In this document: in pieces, positions 53,354 to 63,679 of the stretch
Position numbering within the stretch: position 1 is the first letter of the stretch
How the letters are laid out: every line of letters starts with the position of its first letter
Source of the DNA: Bacteroidota bacterium
GTDB lineage: Bacteria > Bacteroidota > Bacteroidia > UKL13-3
Assembly (NCBI GenBank): GCA_013298895.1
Contig: JAAFJM010000014.1
Location: 1 to 64,000 of the forward strand
Direction of reading: 5' to 3'
Length of the DNA: 64,000 nt
Notes under the pieces: model-generated
Told to the model about the DNA's origin: nothing
The model's database searches: none
The model's input: only the letters and a program-made list of their open reading frames with translations
Position numbers and translations under genes: made by a program

Positions 53354-54424
53354 CTTTCTGCCATAAACATTATTATCAGTTAGCAAATATAAATTATCAC
53401 CTATCACCCAATAACATTGGGCTTCTCCATCCCAAGAATCCCATGGAAAAGTAACCACTTTTAAAGTTTCAATATTAAATAAACAAATGTTATGAGTTCG
53501 AACTGTATTTTGTTCAAACTGTTGAGAATAGATTATATACTTGCCTTTATGGTAAGCCCAAACTTTATCCATAATTAAATCTGTATATATTTTTTTGAAG
53601 TCTTTTAAATTGGTGCTTGAATAAATTGATCTATCTGCTTTTTTCTCAAAATAAGCGGTGTTATTATAAATACCAATCAATTTAAAATCGGTTGAAAAAG
53701 TTTGGTTAGAATCAAGTTGGTTAGTAGCAAAATCAAAATACCTGAAATTATTCCCTTTTTCGTTAAAAAAGCAAAGCTTGTTATTGAATTCAAATGCTTT
53801 TGTATAAAGCTGATTGCTATTTAATTTTATTGTTTTGGTAAGTAAATTATTGTTATAATAATTAATAGAATACCCCAATGCTTTTGTTTTGTCAATACCA
53901 AACCAAAACACCTTATAATCATCATTTTCCATCATAACATCATAAATAATATTCGATGAGGTATCTTCAATAAAATAGTTTTTATTGAAATATTCAAAAC
54001 GTAAAATTTTTTCAAAGTTTAAATTGTAAGAAACAAAGAATTGGCTGTATGATTTATCATTGTTTCTAAATGTATTTAAGTACAAAAAATAGGCATATAA
54101 AGAATCAGTTGTTTTAGACTCTGCAAAGCGCGATTGAATATTTGTTCCTGATTGTAAACTTCTATATTGAAAAGGTTTACTTAACACTTTATTTTCATCA
54201 ATAAAGTAAACATCATTATCACCTAATATTCCTAAAATACTGTTATTATTAATTAATCGTATATCTTTAATGTACAAATAACTTATGAACTGATTGTCCA
54301 TAAATTTAGTCCATTTATAATTGGTTAAAGTGGTATCCAATTGACTTGTAATAACTCTAGTATTTTCCTCTTTTTTGCATGCAAAAAATAATACAAGTAT
54401 TAAAAATATAATTATTTTGTTCAT
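53345..54424 (-). CDS. Putative lipoprotein with propeller-like pattern
   Basis: This 359-residue protein has a lipoprotein signal peptide (MNKIIIFLILVLFFAC, Cys 16). The mature part consists of repeated beta-like segments with aromatic and asparagine-rich turns (LRFEYFNKNYFIED, FWFGIDKTKALGY). It resembles a propeller but has no recognised family. The gene ends at the G-free minus-strand tract. No partner is nearby. Confidence 0.75.
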   Translation of the reverse strand: MNKIIIFLILVLFFACKKEENTRVITSQLDTTLTNYKWTKFMDNQFISYLYIKDIRLINNNSILGILGDNDVYFIDENKVLSKPFQYRSLQSGTNIQSRFAESKTTDSLYAYFLYLNTFRNNDKSYSQFFVSYNLNFEKILRFEYFNKNYFIEDTSSNIIYDVMMENDDYKVFWFGIDKTKALGYSINYYNNNLLTKTIKLNSNQLYTKAFEFNNKLCFFNEKGNNFRYFDFATNQLDSNQTFSTDFKLIGIYNNTAYFEKKADRSIYSSTNLKDFKKIYTDLIMDKVWAYHKGKYIIYSQQFEQNTVRTHNICLFNIETLKVVTFPWDSWDGEAQCYWVIGDNLYLLTDNNVYGRKFY

Positions 54425-54553
54425 GATTTGTAAATTTAATATTGCAATACAAATATAAATTGTAAACCTACAATTAACATCAATTAATGAAATAAATTTT
54501 ACTCTTTTTTTTTGAAGTATTATTATCTTCGTATTGAAACAAATCCCAAAAAA

Positions 54554-54970
54554 ATGATAATAATTTTAAGAAACGTACTAGCAGTTATAGTTGGTATACT
54601 AGTTGGTTCATTAGTAAACATGGCACTTATTAACTTAAGTAGTTCTATAATTCATCCTCCACTTGGTGTAGATGTAACAACCGAAGAAGGCTTAAAAGCT
54701 GGCATTCATTTGTTTGAACCAAAGCATTTTATTATGCCTTTTTTAGCACACGCATTAGGAACTTTAGTAGGCGCATTGCTAACTGTGTTAATAGCTGCCA
54801 ATAATAAAATTAAGTTAGCTTTAACCATTAGTATGGTGTTTTTTATTGGAGGAGCCATGATGGTTTATATGCTTCCTGGCCCTATTTGGTTTGCAGTAGT
54901 TGATTTGGTGTTTGCTTATATACCAATGGGTTTATTGGCTGCTAAAATTGCTACTAAAAAAGAAGTTTAA
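54554..54970 (+). CDS. Small four-helix membrane protein
   Basis: This 138-residue protein starts at ATG 54554 (MIIILRNVLAVIVGILVG), because a TTG start 42 bases earlier would add an implausible extension. It has about four hydrophobic segments with short loops (FEPKHFIMPFLAHALGTLVG). A TATCTTCG box at 54524-54531 resembles a -7 element. The function is not known. Confidence 0.72.
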   Translation: MIIILRNVLAVIVGILVGSLVNMALINLSSSIIHPPLGVDVTTEEGLKAGIHLFEPKHFIMPFLAHALGTLVGALLTVLIAANNKIKLALTISMVFFIGGAMMVYMLPGPIWFAVVDLVFAYIPMGLLAAKIATKKEV

Positions 54971-54985
54971 ATACTGAACGACAAC

Positions 54986-55642
54986 TTAAAACTGATATCC
55001 AAAACCAATGCTTGCATTAATAAAAAGCACCCCGCCTCTGCCCATTCCTGGAGAGAAATATGGCACATTGGAAACATCATAACTATTAATGTTAAGTTGT
55101 TTATATATAGGGTTATCTTGAGAAATAAATTTACTACCCATTGCTCCTTCTAAATTGATAAATGCCTTTTTATGTACTTTAATTATAAAGCCTAAAGCCA
55201 ACTCCATACCAATGTTAAAATCTCCCTCGCTATAACTTTGTATATATGATCCCCATATCTTATCTTCAAATACTGCATCAATTGACTGATTTGAATAGGA
55301 AAACACAGCGTTGGAACCAAAGTAAATTGCTCCTCCAGAAAACTTTTGATAAAGTGCCCCGCCAACTTTGGCAAAGCCTCCATTTACCGAATAAAATCCA
55401 TTGGTAATACTATGGTCGTTTTTATAGTTAACAAATCCTAAAGCAGTAGTAAGACCTATACCAGATTTGTTGTTTTTTAAATTAAAATACTTGGCCTCAA
55501 AACCAGGTGACCATTCAAAAACTCTATAATTAATAGATAATAAATGGGCTCCAACTGAATCATATACAATTGCTTTTTTGTTTTGAGCAAACATGATTGA
55601 AGCACTTAAAATAAACATAAAAAATAGGACACTTTTTTTCAT
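54986..55642 (-). CDS. Putative outer-membrane beta-barrel protein
   Basis: This 218-residue protein has a signal peptide (MKKSVLFFMFILSASIMFA) and alternating strands with aromatic residues, ending in SIGFGYQF with terminal phenylalanine, as in outer-membrane barrel proteins. Glycine and asparagine turns (NLKNNKSGIGL) alternate with strands. It starts one base after the upstream lipoprotein gene, so the two are one operon. No specific family was recognised. Confidence 0.7.
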   Translation of the reverse strand: MKKSVLFFMFILSASIMFAQNKKAIVYDSVGAHLLSINYRVFEWSPGFEAKYFNLKNNKSGIGLTTALGFVNYKNDHSITNGFYSVNGGFAKVGGALYQKFSGGAIYFGSNAVFSYSNQSIDAVFEDKIWGSYIQSYSEGDFNIGMELALGFIIKVHKKAFINLEGAMGSKFISQDNPIYKQLNINSYDVSNVPYFSPGMGRGGVLFINASIGFGYQF

Positions 55643-55643
55643 A

Positions 55644-56075
55644 CTAATTGCGTCTTAAAGTGTATAAAAATCCTGATTGCACATTTCCATTTGTCATTGA
55701 AAAAGTCAATACATTTATTTTTCTTTCCATTCTGCCGCTTGCTCCGTAACAACCTCCCTCATACCTTACCTCCCCCCAATTATATTTAAATGTCAATGTA
55801 TCAATACCATTGGCATGATTTATTTTAAACTGAGTTATATTGGCTCTATTATTTAAAGTTAATTCACCTGAAGTATCTGAATTTACCTGCTGTAGGTGTT
55901 CAGAACCAAGCCATTCTATGGTATTTATTTTAACGTTTCTATACACATTATTGCCATCTTTTGATTGTACTACCAATTTAAAACCATCCCCAAAAGGACT
56001 AATATTACTGGTGTCTTTGCAGCAAGACTGAATAATACACAGTATAAAGAATGCAATACCTATTTTATGTCTCAT
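55644..56075 (-). CDS. Putative small lipoprotein
   Basis: This 143-residue protein has a lipobox IIQSC (Cys 18), followed by an extra cysteine, and a beta-rich domain (FKLVVQSKDGNNVYRNVKI, IDTLTFKYNWGE). It has no known family. It lies one base before the barrel-protein gene and 58 bases after hflX on the same strand, so the three could be transcribed together. Confidence 0.7.
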   Translation of the reverse strand: MRHKIGIAFFILCIIQSCCKDTSNISPFGDGFKLVVQSKDGNNVYRNVKINTIEWLGSEHLQQVNSDTSGELTLNNRANITQFKINHANGIDTLTFKYNWGEVRYEGGCYGASGRMERKINVLTFSMTNGNVQSGFLYTLRRN

Positions 56076-56133
56076 TACAAAATCAAAAATTATTACCTCA
56101 AATTTAAAATATTAATCAATTAAAAAAAGTTAA

Positions 56134-57288
56134 TTAGCTTATTGCTTCCACAATCTTTTTCCTTAATTCATCAATATTTACCTTTTTAGTAGCCGATATA
56201 AAAATTACTTGTCCGTTTTCTTTAGCCATCCAAGTATTTTTTAGTTTTTCTATATAAGGCAAATGCTCTGTTTCCTCACCAAAGGGATCGTCTGGCTCCA
56301 AAGGTTCTTTCAATTGATCTATTTTGTTAAAAATAAGCAATTGTTTTTTATTGCTTGCGCCAATTTCTAACAAAGTACTGTTTACCAAGTTCAGTTGGTC
56401 TTCAAAATTTTCGTGGCTAATATCTACCACATGTAGCAACAAATCAGCCTCGCGCACTTCATCTAAGGTTGATTTAAAACTTTCAACCAACTGATGTGGT
56501 AATTTACGAATAAACCCAACGGTATCGCTCAACAAAAAAGGTACATTATCAAAAACTACTTTGCGCACCGTACTATCCAAAGTGGCAAACAATTTATTTT
56601 CAACCAAAACTTCGCTTTTGCTCAATAAATTCATGATGGTTGATTTACCCACATTGGTATAGCCCACCAAAGCTACACGTTTTTTCTCATCGCGGTTTTG
56701 CCTGCGCGTAGCCGATTGTTTATCAATATGGCTTAAGCGTTCTTTTAGTTTGCTTATTTCATCGCGCAATAAACGTCTATCGGTTTCAATTTCAGTTTCA
56801 CCCGGACCACGCATACCAATTCCACCTTTTTGTTTGGTTAAGTGGGTCCACATCCGTGTTAATCGAGGAAGTAAATATTGGGCTTGAGCTAACTCTACTT
56901 GATACTTAGCTTGAGCTGTACTAGCCCTATTGGCAAAAATATCTAATATCAAATTGCTTCTATCTAAAATTTTGATTTTCAGCTCATTTTGAATATTACG
57001 CAATTGCGATGGACTCAACTCATCGTCAAAAATCACAATATCAATTTCGCGAACCGTGATGTATTCTTTGATTTCGTCTAATTTCCCTTCTCCCACATAA
57101 GTGCGCGAGCTAGGATGAGGCAAACGTTGCAAAAACTGCTTTTCAACAGCAGCACCAGCAGTTTGCGCCAAAAAGGCCAATTCGTCAATATACTCTTGCG
57201 CCTTTTCTATTTTTAAATTTGGAGTAACCACTCCTACCAAAACCGCGCGTTCTTGCGGTTTAGCGGTATCATATAATTTTTTTGCCAT
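56134..57288 (-). CDS. hflX: GTPase HflX
   Basis: This 384-residue ribosome-associated GTPase has an N-terminal HflX domain (EYIDELAFLAQTAGAAV, PSQLRNIQNELKIKILDR). The linker GIGMRGPGETEIETDRR is the family signature. The GTPase domain has GYTNVGKST, DTVGFIRKLPHQLVESFKST and FNKID. HflX splits stalled ribosomes, notably under heat stress in other bacteria. It diverges from the plus-strand run beginning at 57361. Confidence 0.96.
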   Translation of the reverse strand: MAKKLYDTAKPQERAVLVGVVTPNLKIEKAQEYIDELAFLAQTAGAAVEKQFLQRLPHPSSRTYVGEGKLDEIKEYITVREIDIVIFDDELSPSQLRNIQNELKIKILDRSNLILDIFANRASTAQAKYQVELAQAQYLLPRLTRMWTHLTKQKGGIGMRGPGETEIETDRRLLRDEISKLKERLSHIDKQSATRRQNRDEKKRVALVGYTNVGKSTIMNLLSKSEVLVENKLFATLDSTVRKVVFDNVPFLLSDTVGFIRKLPHQLVESFKSTLDEVREADLLLHVVDISHENFEDQLNLVNSTLLEIGASNKKQLLIFNKIDQLKEPLEPDDPFGEETEHLPYIEKLKNTWMAKENGQVIFISATKKVNIDELRKKIVEAIS

Positions 57289-57360
57289 TTAAGTAATCAA
57301 TCATTTTTAAAACGAGCTAAATTGTTAATTTGCCAACTCATTTTAAACCTTCGCAAAATA

Positions 57361-58833
57361 ATGTATAAACATAAGCTGCTAAGCATTTTTGTTATTTTTA
57401 TTTTTTCAATAAAATTAAAAGCGCAAACTATAGAGTTTGGACAGCCTATAAAAGTAAAAAGTAAAATAAATTACACCCAAATTATTGGCAGCAATGAGCA
57501 AGGTTCGTTTTTAATACGCTGCCGCGATAATAGCTTTAAAAAAGAAGTTGTTATTGAAAAATACAATGCCAAGCTTACACTAGACTTAAGTAAAGAAATT
57601 ACATTAGGTATACCCGCATTAATTGAAAAAGTAATACTTATAAACCAACAAATCTATGTTTTTGTAACAGCTAAAAACAATACTACCAACAAAATAGACT
57701 TTTTAGTTCAAAAATTTGATATGAATTTTAATTTATCGGGAGGCATGGTACTTCTGGCTTCAATAGATGAATTTTTAATTGATGATAACTTAAACCTCTC
57801 TATAAAAAACAGTATTAATAAAAAATTTTTTAGTGTGAGTTTTATAGGTAAAGCCAGTCAAAACAATAAAGAAAAATCTGCCTTGTATTTATTTGGGTTT
57901 GATGCCGGTTTAACGCAGATATATGGTAAAACTTTTGAAATAAATGAACGGATTGCAGACATTGAAACAACCAATTCAGATATTGATAATGATGGAAATT
58001 ATTTAACCTTACTTGATTTTCCTAAACCTAACAAAATCCGTAAACGAAATAATGATAGAAAGTTTGTGATGTATGTATTTTACAATGCCAACCAAACCAT
58101 GCTCGAATACGATATAGCCCAGCCTAATGTAACAATTGACGATATAGGATTTGTGGTAAACAACATAAAAAAACAAATTAATTTAATAGGCTTTTATGCC
58201 GAAGAGGAGCAAAAAGACAACAAAGGATATTTTTATCAAACCATCGATTTAACAAATACCTCTATAAAAATAAACAGGCTTGATTCTGTTTCCTTAAATG
58301 TTTTAAAAGACCGCATTTCATTCAGCAAAACGATGGATTTAAATGATTTGTATATACGAAAAATAATTCCGAGAAGTGATGGTGGTTTATTTTTAATAGC
58401 TGAAAAATACTTTCTAACTCGCCAATCATACACTTATTATGTAAATGGATTTCCGCAAACCAACACGCGAACCGTTTATAATTATAACGATGTAATGCTT
58501 TTGAGTATTACTGCAGATGGTTTACTAGAAAATGGTGATGTTGTAAATAAAGAACAACAATCAATTAGTGATGGCGGTTATTATTCTTCAATTTGTAGTT
58601 ATATAAATAACGATGCCATTTACACTATTTACAATGCAGATGTGAGCCAAGAAGGCGATGTATTAATGAACAAATTTGATGTAAAAGGAAAAAGCGAAAA
58701 CAAAATTTTAGTAAAAGCAATTAATGCAAGTTTGCTAATCATTCCAACCGATTGCAAACAAATTTCGGCCAATTCGCTTTTGGCTTGCACCATTCGAGAT
58801 AAACGATTTACTTTGATGCGTATTACTTTTTAA
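57361..58833 (+). CDS. Secreted protein of unknown function
   Basis: This 490-residue protein starts at ATG 57361 (MYKHKLLSIFVIFIFSIKLK), which begins a signal peptide; a TTG frame from 57322 lacks support. The rest is beta-rich, with repeated elements such as KKIIPRSDGGLFLIAEKY in altered form (IRKIIPRSDGGLFLIAEKYF). It resembles a propeller and lacks a sorting domain at its end (RFTLMRITF). It leads a plus-strand run of four genes. Confidence 0.72.
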   Translation: MYKHKLLSIFVIFIFSIKLKAQTIEFGQPIKVKSKINYTQIIGSNEQGSFLIRCRDNSFKKEVVIEKYNAKLTLDLSKEITLGIPALIEKVILINQQIYVFVTAKNNTTNKIDFLVQKFDMNFNLSGGMVLLASIDEFLIDDNLNLSIKNSINKKFFSVSFIGKASQNNKEKSALYLFGFDAGLTQIYGKTFEINERIADIETTNSDIDNDGNYLTLLDFPKPNKIRKRNNDRKFVMYVFYNANQTMLEYDIAQPNVTIDDIGFVVNNIKKQINLIGFYAEEEQKDNKGYFYQTIDLTNTSIKINRLDSVSLNVLKDRISFSKTMDLNDLYIRKIIPRSDGGLFLIAEKYFLTRQSYTYYVNGFPQTNTRTVYNYNDVMLLSITADGLLENGDVVNKEQQSISDGGYYSSICSYINNDAIYTIYNADVSQEGDVLMNKFDVKGKSENKILVKAINASLLIIPTDCKQISANSLLACTIRDKRFTLMRITF

Positions 58834-58844
58834 GTTTAATTACC

Positions 58845-59828
58845 TTGCTTAATCTATTTAGAAACAACAGTATATTTGCCTTCGTATTTTTAATTGTATT
58901 TGCAGTTTTAATACGTTTACTACCTTTTTTAGTCAATGTGCCTATTGATTTAAATATCAATGCACCATTGGCTCAAGTTACTTTTAACTGGATAACCACT
59001 TTTGAAGATTACTATTATTTTAGTGCTGTAAGTGCAAGTTTTTTTGTTTTTCTAGAAGCTTGGCTAGTTAATCATATTGTTACCAAACATAGTATTTTAA
59101 ACAAGGACAGCTTTTTACCTGCATTATTTTTTGTGTTATTAAACAGCCTTTATCCTCAACAGCTATTTTTAAGTCCGCAACTAATTGGCAACCTCTTCAT
59201 TATTTTTATGTTTTATAGATTGTGTAATCTATATGAGGCAGAAAGACCACTCTATATTGTACTTGATAGTGGATTATACTTAGGTTTAGCCGTTTTGTTT
59301 AATTACGATACATTGGTTTATTTACCCTTTATTTTGATAAGTGTGGTACTTATGACTTACTTTAATATTAGGTTTTTACTAGCCTCTATTTTTGGGATTT
59401 TATTACCTATCTACTTATTATGTGTTTTGTTTTTTTTAAACGACAACCTAAACGATTTAATTATTATTGTAAATAAAAGTTTAGACCGCACTTATTTAAA
59501 CCAAATAAAATTTAATTGGATTAAATTAATTCCTTGGATTTTAATAACAGGAATTGTACTACTTTCGGGCATATCATTGCAGACCAATTATTTTAAAAAT
59601 AAAGTAAAAACCCGAAGAATACTATTTACCGTAGCTTTATTTATTGCTATTTCTATTTTACTAGTTTTAATCGAAGATCATAATATCGTATTTGGCATTT
59701 GCTATTTGGCTGTTCCTGTAAGCATAATTATGGCTAATTATTTTATAAGTTCCCGTTTGGCCATCCTTAAGGAAACTTTCTTTTTTTTAATGATTGCCGC
59801 AGCAATTATTTATCAATATTTTATTTAA
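58845..59828 (+). CDS. Multi-pass membrane protein (DUF6427-like)
   Basis: This 327-residue protein has about ten hydrophobic helices, with LYEAERPLYIVLDSGLYLGL in the middle. The pattern is like DUF6427 proteins of this phylum (the family link is tentative). It starts at TTG 58845, 11 bases after the preceding stop; there is no ATG nearby that keeps the first helix. It is probably co-transcribed with its neighbours. Confidence 0.68.
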   Translation: MLNLFRNNSIFAFVFLIVFAVLIRLLPFLVNVPIDLNINAPLAQVTFNWITTFEDYYYFSAVSASFFVFLEAWLVNHIVTKHSILNKDSFLPALFFVLLNSLYPQQLFLSPQLIGNLFIIFMFYRLCNLYEAERPLYIVLDSGLYLGLAVLFNYDTLVYLPFILISVVLMTYFNIRFLLASIFGILLPIYLLCVLFFLNDNLNDLIIIVNKSLDRTYLNQIKFNWIKLIPWILITGIVLLSGISLQTNYFKNKVKTRRILFTVALFIAISILLVLIEDHNIVFGICYLAVPVSIIMANYFISSRLAILKETFFFLMIAAAIIYQYFI

Positions 59829-59837
59829 AAACACTAC

Positions 59838-61184
59838 ATGAAATTAACTGCTAACTTTTCCTTATTAATTATTTCCATATTGCTCTCAATGAATGCTTTT
59901 GCACAAAAAAATGAAGCTTTGGCAGTTCAAAAATCAGTTGAATTAATTGAATTATTTAAAACGGAACAATATGAAAAAGCCTACTCGTTAGGCGATGATA
60001 TAATGTTAAGAAGAATTTCACCTGATAGATTACAAGGTATTTGGGAGAGTTTAGCTTCAGTAAATGGCGATTTAAAAGAAGTTGGAACTACTTCATACTT
60101 ATTCATCGACACTGTACATATTACCACTACCAAATTAAAATATAAAAATGGTTCAGTTGGCTTACGTTTAAGTTTTGGATTGGACTGGAAATTGCGCGGC
60201 CTTTTTATAGTAGATGCAGAGCCCATGTACAATATTCCTGAGTATGTAAACACATTTGGTTTTTATGAAATTAAAATTCCTTTTGGGCCAGCAGGCTTCG
60301 AGGGCGAGGCTATTTTAACGGTTCCTATTCAACAGAAAAAATATCCTTGTATCATCATTATTGGAGGTAGTGGCCCAATTGATAAAGATGCTACCATTGG
60401 ACCAAACAGAATTTATAAAGATTTTAGTTGGGGCCTTGCCAATAAAGGAATTGCCACGGTGCGGTTTGATAAAAGAACCAAAGCCTATTTTGGTAAAATG
60501 ATGGAAGAGCATAAAAATGGAAATTATTACACCATTGAACAAGAATTTTTAGAGGATGTAAAAGAATTGGTTAAAAAAGTAAGTAAAAAAGAAGCCATTG
60601 ATGCCAATAGAATTTACTTAATGGGCCATAGCCAAGGTGGAGGATTAATGCCGTTGTTTTTAAAACAAAATAAATCAGTAGCTGGCGCAATTATGGCAGC
60701 TGGAAATTATACCACCATGCCTAATTTAATGCTTTATCAGTTCGATTATTTAATGCCAATGCAAGTTAAAACCAAATCTGATTCTGCTCTATTTGACAAG
60801 TTAAGAGCACAAGCTAAAAACGCCACTAAAAGCAATTTATCAAATACTTTTCCTAACGATAGCTTACCAGCCATGTATCCATTTAGTTATTGGAACTACA
60901 TGAATAAAATTGAATTTGTAAAATTAGCTAAATCCAATAAAAAACCAGTTTTAATTATTCAAGGCGAGCGCGATTACCAAGTGCCACTTAGTGAATATAA
61001 ATTATGGAAAGATGCTTTAGTTGACCATAACAATTATATGTTTACTTCTTTTGCTAAATTAAACCATTTGTTTATGGAAGGTGAAGGAAAATCAACACCT
61101 GACGAATACTCGAAACGAGGCAATGTACCCGAATATGTAATTGATGAAATTGCTAAATGGATCAAAGCACAGCCAAGAAAATAG
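59838..61184 (+). CDS. Secreted alpha/beta hydrolase with N-terminal DUF3887-type domain
   Basis: This 448-residue protein has a signal peptide (MKLTANFSLLIISILLSMNA). An N-terminal domain of about 100 residues (LQGIWESLASVNGDLKEVG) matches DUF3887, followed by the hydrolase domain. IIIIGGSGPIDKDATIG is the oxyanion region, the nucleophile is S265 in MGHSQGG, the acid lies in IIQGERDYQVP and the histidine in LNHLFMEG. The substrate is unknown. It follows the DUF6427-like gene by nine bases. Confidence 0.87.
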   Translation: MKLTANFSLLIISILLSMNAFAQKNEALAVQKSVELIELFKTEQYEKAYSLGDDIMLRRISPDRLQGIWESLASVNGDLKEVGTTSYLFIDTVHITTTKLKYKNGSVGLRLSFGLDWKLRGLFIVDAEPMYNIPEYVNTFGFYEIKIPFGPAGFEGEAILTVPIQQKKYPCIIIIGGSGPIDKDATIGPNRIYKDFSWGLANKGIATVRFDKRTKAYFGKMMEEHKNGNYYTIEQEFLEDVKELVKKVSKKEAIDANRIYLMGHSQGGGLMPLFLKQNKSVAGAIMAAGNYTTMPNLMLYQFDYLMPMQVKTKSDSALFDKLRAQAKNATKSNLSNTFPNDSLPAMYPFSYWNYMNKIEFVKLAKSNKKPVLIIQGERDYQVPLSEYKLWKDALVDHNNYMFTSFAKLNHLFMEGEGKSTPDEYSKRGNVPEYVIDEIAKWIKAQPRK

Positions 61185-61192
61185 TTTATTCA

Positions 61193-61220
61193 ATTCAACA
61201 TTCATAATTCAACATTCATA
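61193..61220. repeat. Short tandem direct repeat
   Basis: The 14-base sequence ATTCAACATTCATA is repeated exactly twice in succession, between the hydrolase and the SRPBCC genes. It has no gene of its own and seems to be a small slippage product. Confidence 0.7.
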
Positions 61221-61229
61221 ATTTTAAAA

Positions 61230-61634
61230 ATGATAACAGTATCAGTAAAAATAGATGCCTCAGTCGAAAAGGTTTGGAATTATTTTACCCAACCTGAACA
61301 TATTGTAAATTGGAACTTTGCAAACGATGATTGGCATTCACCATCAGCAGAAAACGACTTAACCGTAAACGGACTTTTTAAATACAACATGGCCGCCAAA
61401 GATGGTAGTTTTAGTTTTGATTTTTGGGGTAATTATACTCAAATTGAAACACACAAAACCATAGCTTATACCATGGGTGATGGCAGAAAAGCCATTCTTC
61501 ATTTTACAGAAAATAATAATGAAACCGAAATAGTTGAAATGTTTGACCCCGAAAGTCAAAATCCTGAAGAGATGCAACAAATGGGATGGCAAGCCATTTT
61601 AAACAACTTTAAAAAATACGTGGAGCAAAACTAA
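61230..61634 (+). CDS. SRPBCC/AHSA1-like START-type domain protein
   Basis: This 134-residue protein is a single SRPBCC (Bet v1-like) domain. VSVKIDASVEKVWNYFTQPEH is followed by WNFANDDWHSP, GSFSFDFWGNYTQIE and a C-terminal helix (GWQAILNNFKKYVEQN), the AHSA1-like order. Such proteins bind hydrophobic ligands or partners. No specific role can be given. It lies 45 bases after the hydrolase gene on the same strand. Confidence 0.87.
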   Translation: MITVSVKIDASVEKVWNYFTQPEHIVNWNFANDDWHSPSAENDLTVNGLFKYNMAAKDGSFSFDFWGNYTQIETHKTIAYTMGDGRKAILHFTENNNETEIVEMFDPESQNPEEMQQMGWQAILNNFKKYVEQN

Positions 61635-61720
61635 ACTGTGTAAACTTGTAAAGTTATTTGAGTAACTAAAACTTCCATTTTTGAATGTATTTAAAGCGAC
61701 CCAATAAAATATTGTCTATT

Positions 61721-63679
61721 CTATAAAGGCACCTCTATATTTACGGTAGTACCTTTGCCCAAAAATGAATCGAAATATACATTTCCTTTTAAAAACTTAA
61801 TTCTTAATTCGATATTTTTAAGTCCAATCCCCTCAAAGTCTTCTATTTTTTTAGTATCAAAACCCACCCCATTATCTTCTACTAATAAACTTAATTCCTT
61901 ATCGTGTTTTACAAATTGAATATTAATTTCGGTCGCGTTTGCATGTTTAATAATGTTATTTACAATTTCTTGCAAAACCCTAAATAAAATTATTTCAACT
62001 GAATTATCTAATCTTTCATCAAGTCCATATATCTCTATATTGATTTTTAAGCCTGCCGATTGATTTAATTTTTGAATAAAGTCACGAACAGCCGAAACCA
62101 AACCGTTTTTAATTAAAGAATTAGCCATCATATTATGACTAACTGAGCGCACTTCATTAACAGCATCATCTATTAATTGTGTAGCATTTTCGAATAAATT
62201 AATTTGATTATATAAAGCGGGATTAATACTGTTTTTTAATGCCACAATATTGAGTTTAGCAGCACTTAACTGCTGCCCAATACCATCGTGCAAATCGCGG
62301 GCAATTCTTGCTCTTTCACGTTCTTCTGCATCTAATATAGCTCTACTATTTTCCTCTTGTTGATGTAATAACTCCCGGTTAAAAATATGCTTTTGTTTCA
62401 ATTTATAACTATTGTAAAATAAATACGAAACCAAAACTACTAAAATAATTCCTATTAATAAACTCCATTTAACCACGTTACTTTTATTAAGTTCAGCAGT
62501 GGTAATTGCATTTTCTTTTTGTAGCAATTGGTTTGCAATTTCTTTTTCATTTGTTTCATATTTTGTTTGCATTTCGCTGAATTGTTCTGCCATATTATTG
62601 CTAAAAACTGAATCTTTTAATGCTGCATAATTATTATAATTTTTTACTGCCATTTCACCCTTATTGGTTAAGGCATAAAGGTCACCAAGTGATTTGTAGG
62701 TTAGTAACAACGTAGTTTCCATCGACTGATCCAAGCAAATTTTTTCAGCATTTTTCAAATGTTTTTCAGCCAAATCGTATTGTTTTTCTGTAATGAATAA
62801 GTTTCCTATATTATTATTGTAAATGCCAATGCTATTAATATCTTTTAAAGAAGTGGCAATTGCTAGCGCCTTAAAGTAATATGCTTTAGCTTTTAAATTA
62901 TTGGGAATTTGCCTGTAATAAAAACCCAAATTGTTATAGGTAGCCGCCATTTCATTGCTATCGTTTAGTTTAATAAAAATATTTAAAGCTTTGGTTTGGT
63001 ATAAAATAGCATTACTAAACTGCCCTTTTTTTTCAAAGCAACCACTCAGTTTTTCTAAGGCTGAAGCTTGCGAATATTCATCGTTAATGCTTTTTGCTAT
63101 ATTATATGATTGTGTGGCATACTCAAGCACTTTATCATAATTTTTTAGCCCGGTGTACAAATAACAAATATTATTAAGTGTATATGCTATGTAGTTTTTA
63201 TTGTTGAGTTCTTTGTAAATAGTTAGTGTTTTAAGTAAATAATTTAAAGCAAGTTTATATTCATCCATTTCAGCATAACATTGTCCAATTTTACTGTACG
63301 AAGATGCAATATCTGATTTGTTTACAAGCTTTAATCTTATTGCCAAAGCATTTTGATGGTAATTAATCGCTTGCTTAAATTTATTTTCTTTTATCAAAAC
63401 TATTCCAATATCGTTATAAGCTTGTGCCATATATTTTCTATTCGATAGTTTTATGGCTAAATCTAACTCTTGTTCTGCATAATTTCTTGCCTTTTCAAGA
63501 TTAGAATTGCAATATTCCCAGTTTAAATCCGACAAAAGTTGAAGTTTAATGGTATCAGAATTACTTTTATTTAAAAGTTTTTCTAAACTATCTATTATAT
63601 TGGATTGGGCCAATAGGCCATTTATTTGAAAAGCCAAAAGGAAAATTAAAATTGTTTTCTTTTTATAAATTAAATTCAT
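61721..63679 (-). CDS. TPR-domain sensor histidine kinase of the HisKA_3 (NarX-like) type
   Basis: This 652-residue protein has a signal peptide, then about seven tetratricopeptide repeats (residues about 60-370) with NIGNLFITEKQYDLAEKHL as one example. A membrane helix follows (LLIGIILVVLVSYLFY, about 405-420). The HisKA_3 domain has RARIARDLHDGIGQQL with phospho-acceptor H464, and the ATPase domain has EIVNNIIKHANAT and VEDNGVGFD. The partner is the NarL-type regulator encoded 107 bases upstream and cut by the window edge. A TAATTTTG box lies between them at 63720-63713 on the minus strand. Confidence 0.92.
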   Translation of the reverse strand: MNLIYKKKTILIFLLAFQINGLLAQSNIIDSLEKLLNKSNSDTIKLQLLSDLNWEYCNSNLEKARNYAEQELDLAIKLSNRKYMAQAYNDIGIVLIKENKFKQAINYHQNALAIRLKLVNKSDIASSYSKIGQCYAEMDEYKLALNYLLKTLTIYKELNNKNYIAYTLNNICYLYTGLKNYDKVLEYATQSYNIAKSINDEYSQASALEKLSGCFEKKGQFSNAILYQTKALNIFIKLNDSNEMAATYNNLGFYYRQIPNNLKAKAYYFKALAIATSLKDINSIGIYNNNIGNLFITEKQYDLAEKHLKNAEKICLDQSMETTLLLTYKSLGDLYALTNKGEMAVKNYNNYAALKDSVFSNNMAEQFSEMQTKYETNEKEIANQLLQKENAITTAELNKSNVVKWSLLIGIILVVLVSYLFYNSYKLKQKHIFNRELLHQQEENSRAILDAEERERARIARDLHDGIGQQLSAAKLNIVALKNSINPALYNQINLFENATQLIDDAVNEVRSVSHNMMANSLIKNGLVSAVRDFIQKLNQSAGLKINIEIYGLDERLDNSVEIILFRVLQEIVNNIIKHANATEINIQFVKHDKELSLLVEDNGVGFDTKKIEDFEGIGLKNIELRIKFLKGNVYFDSFLGKGTTVNIEVPL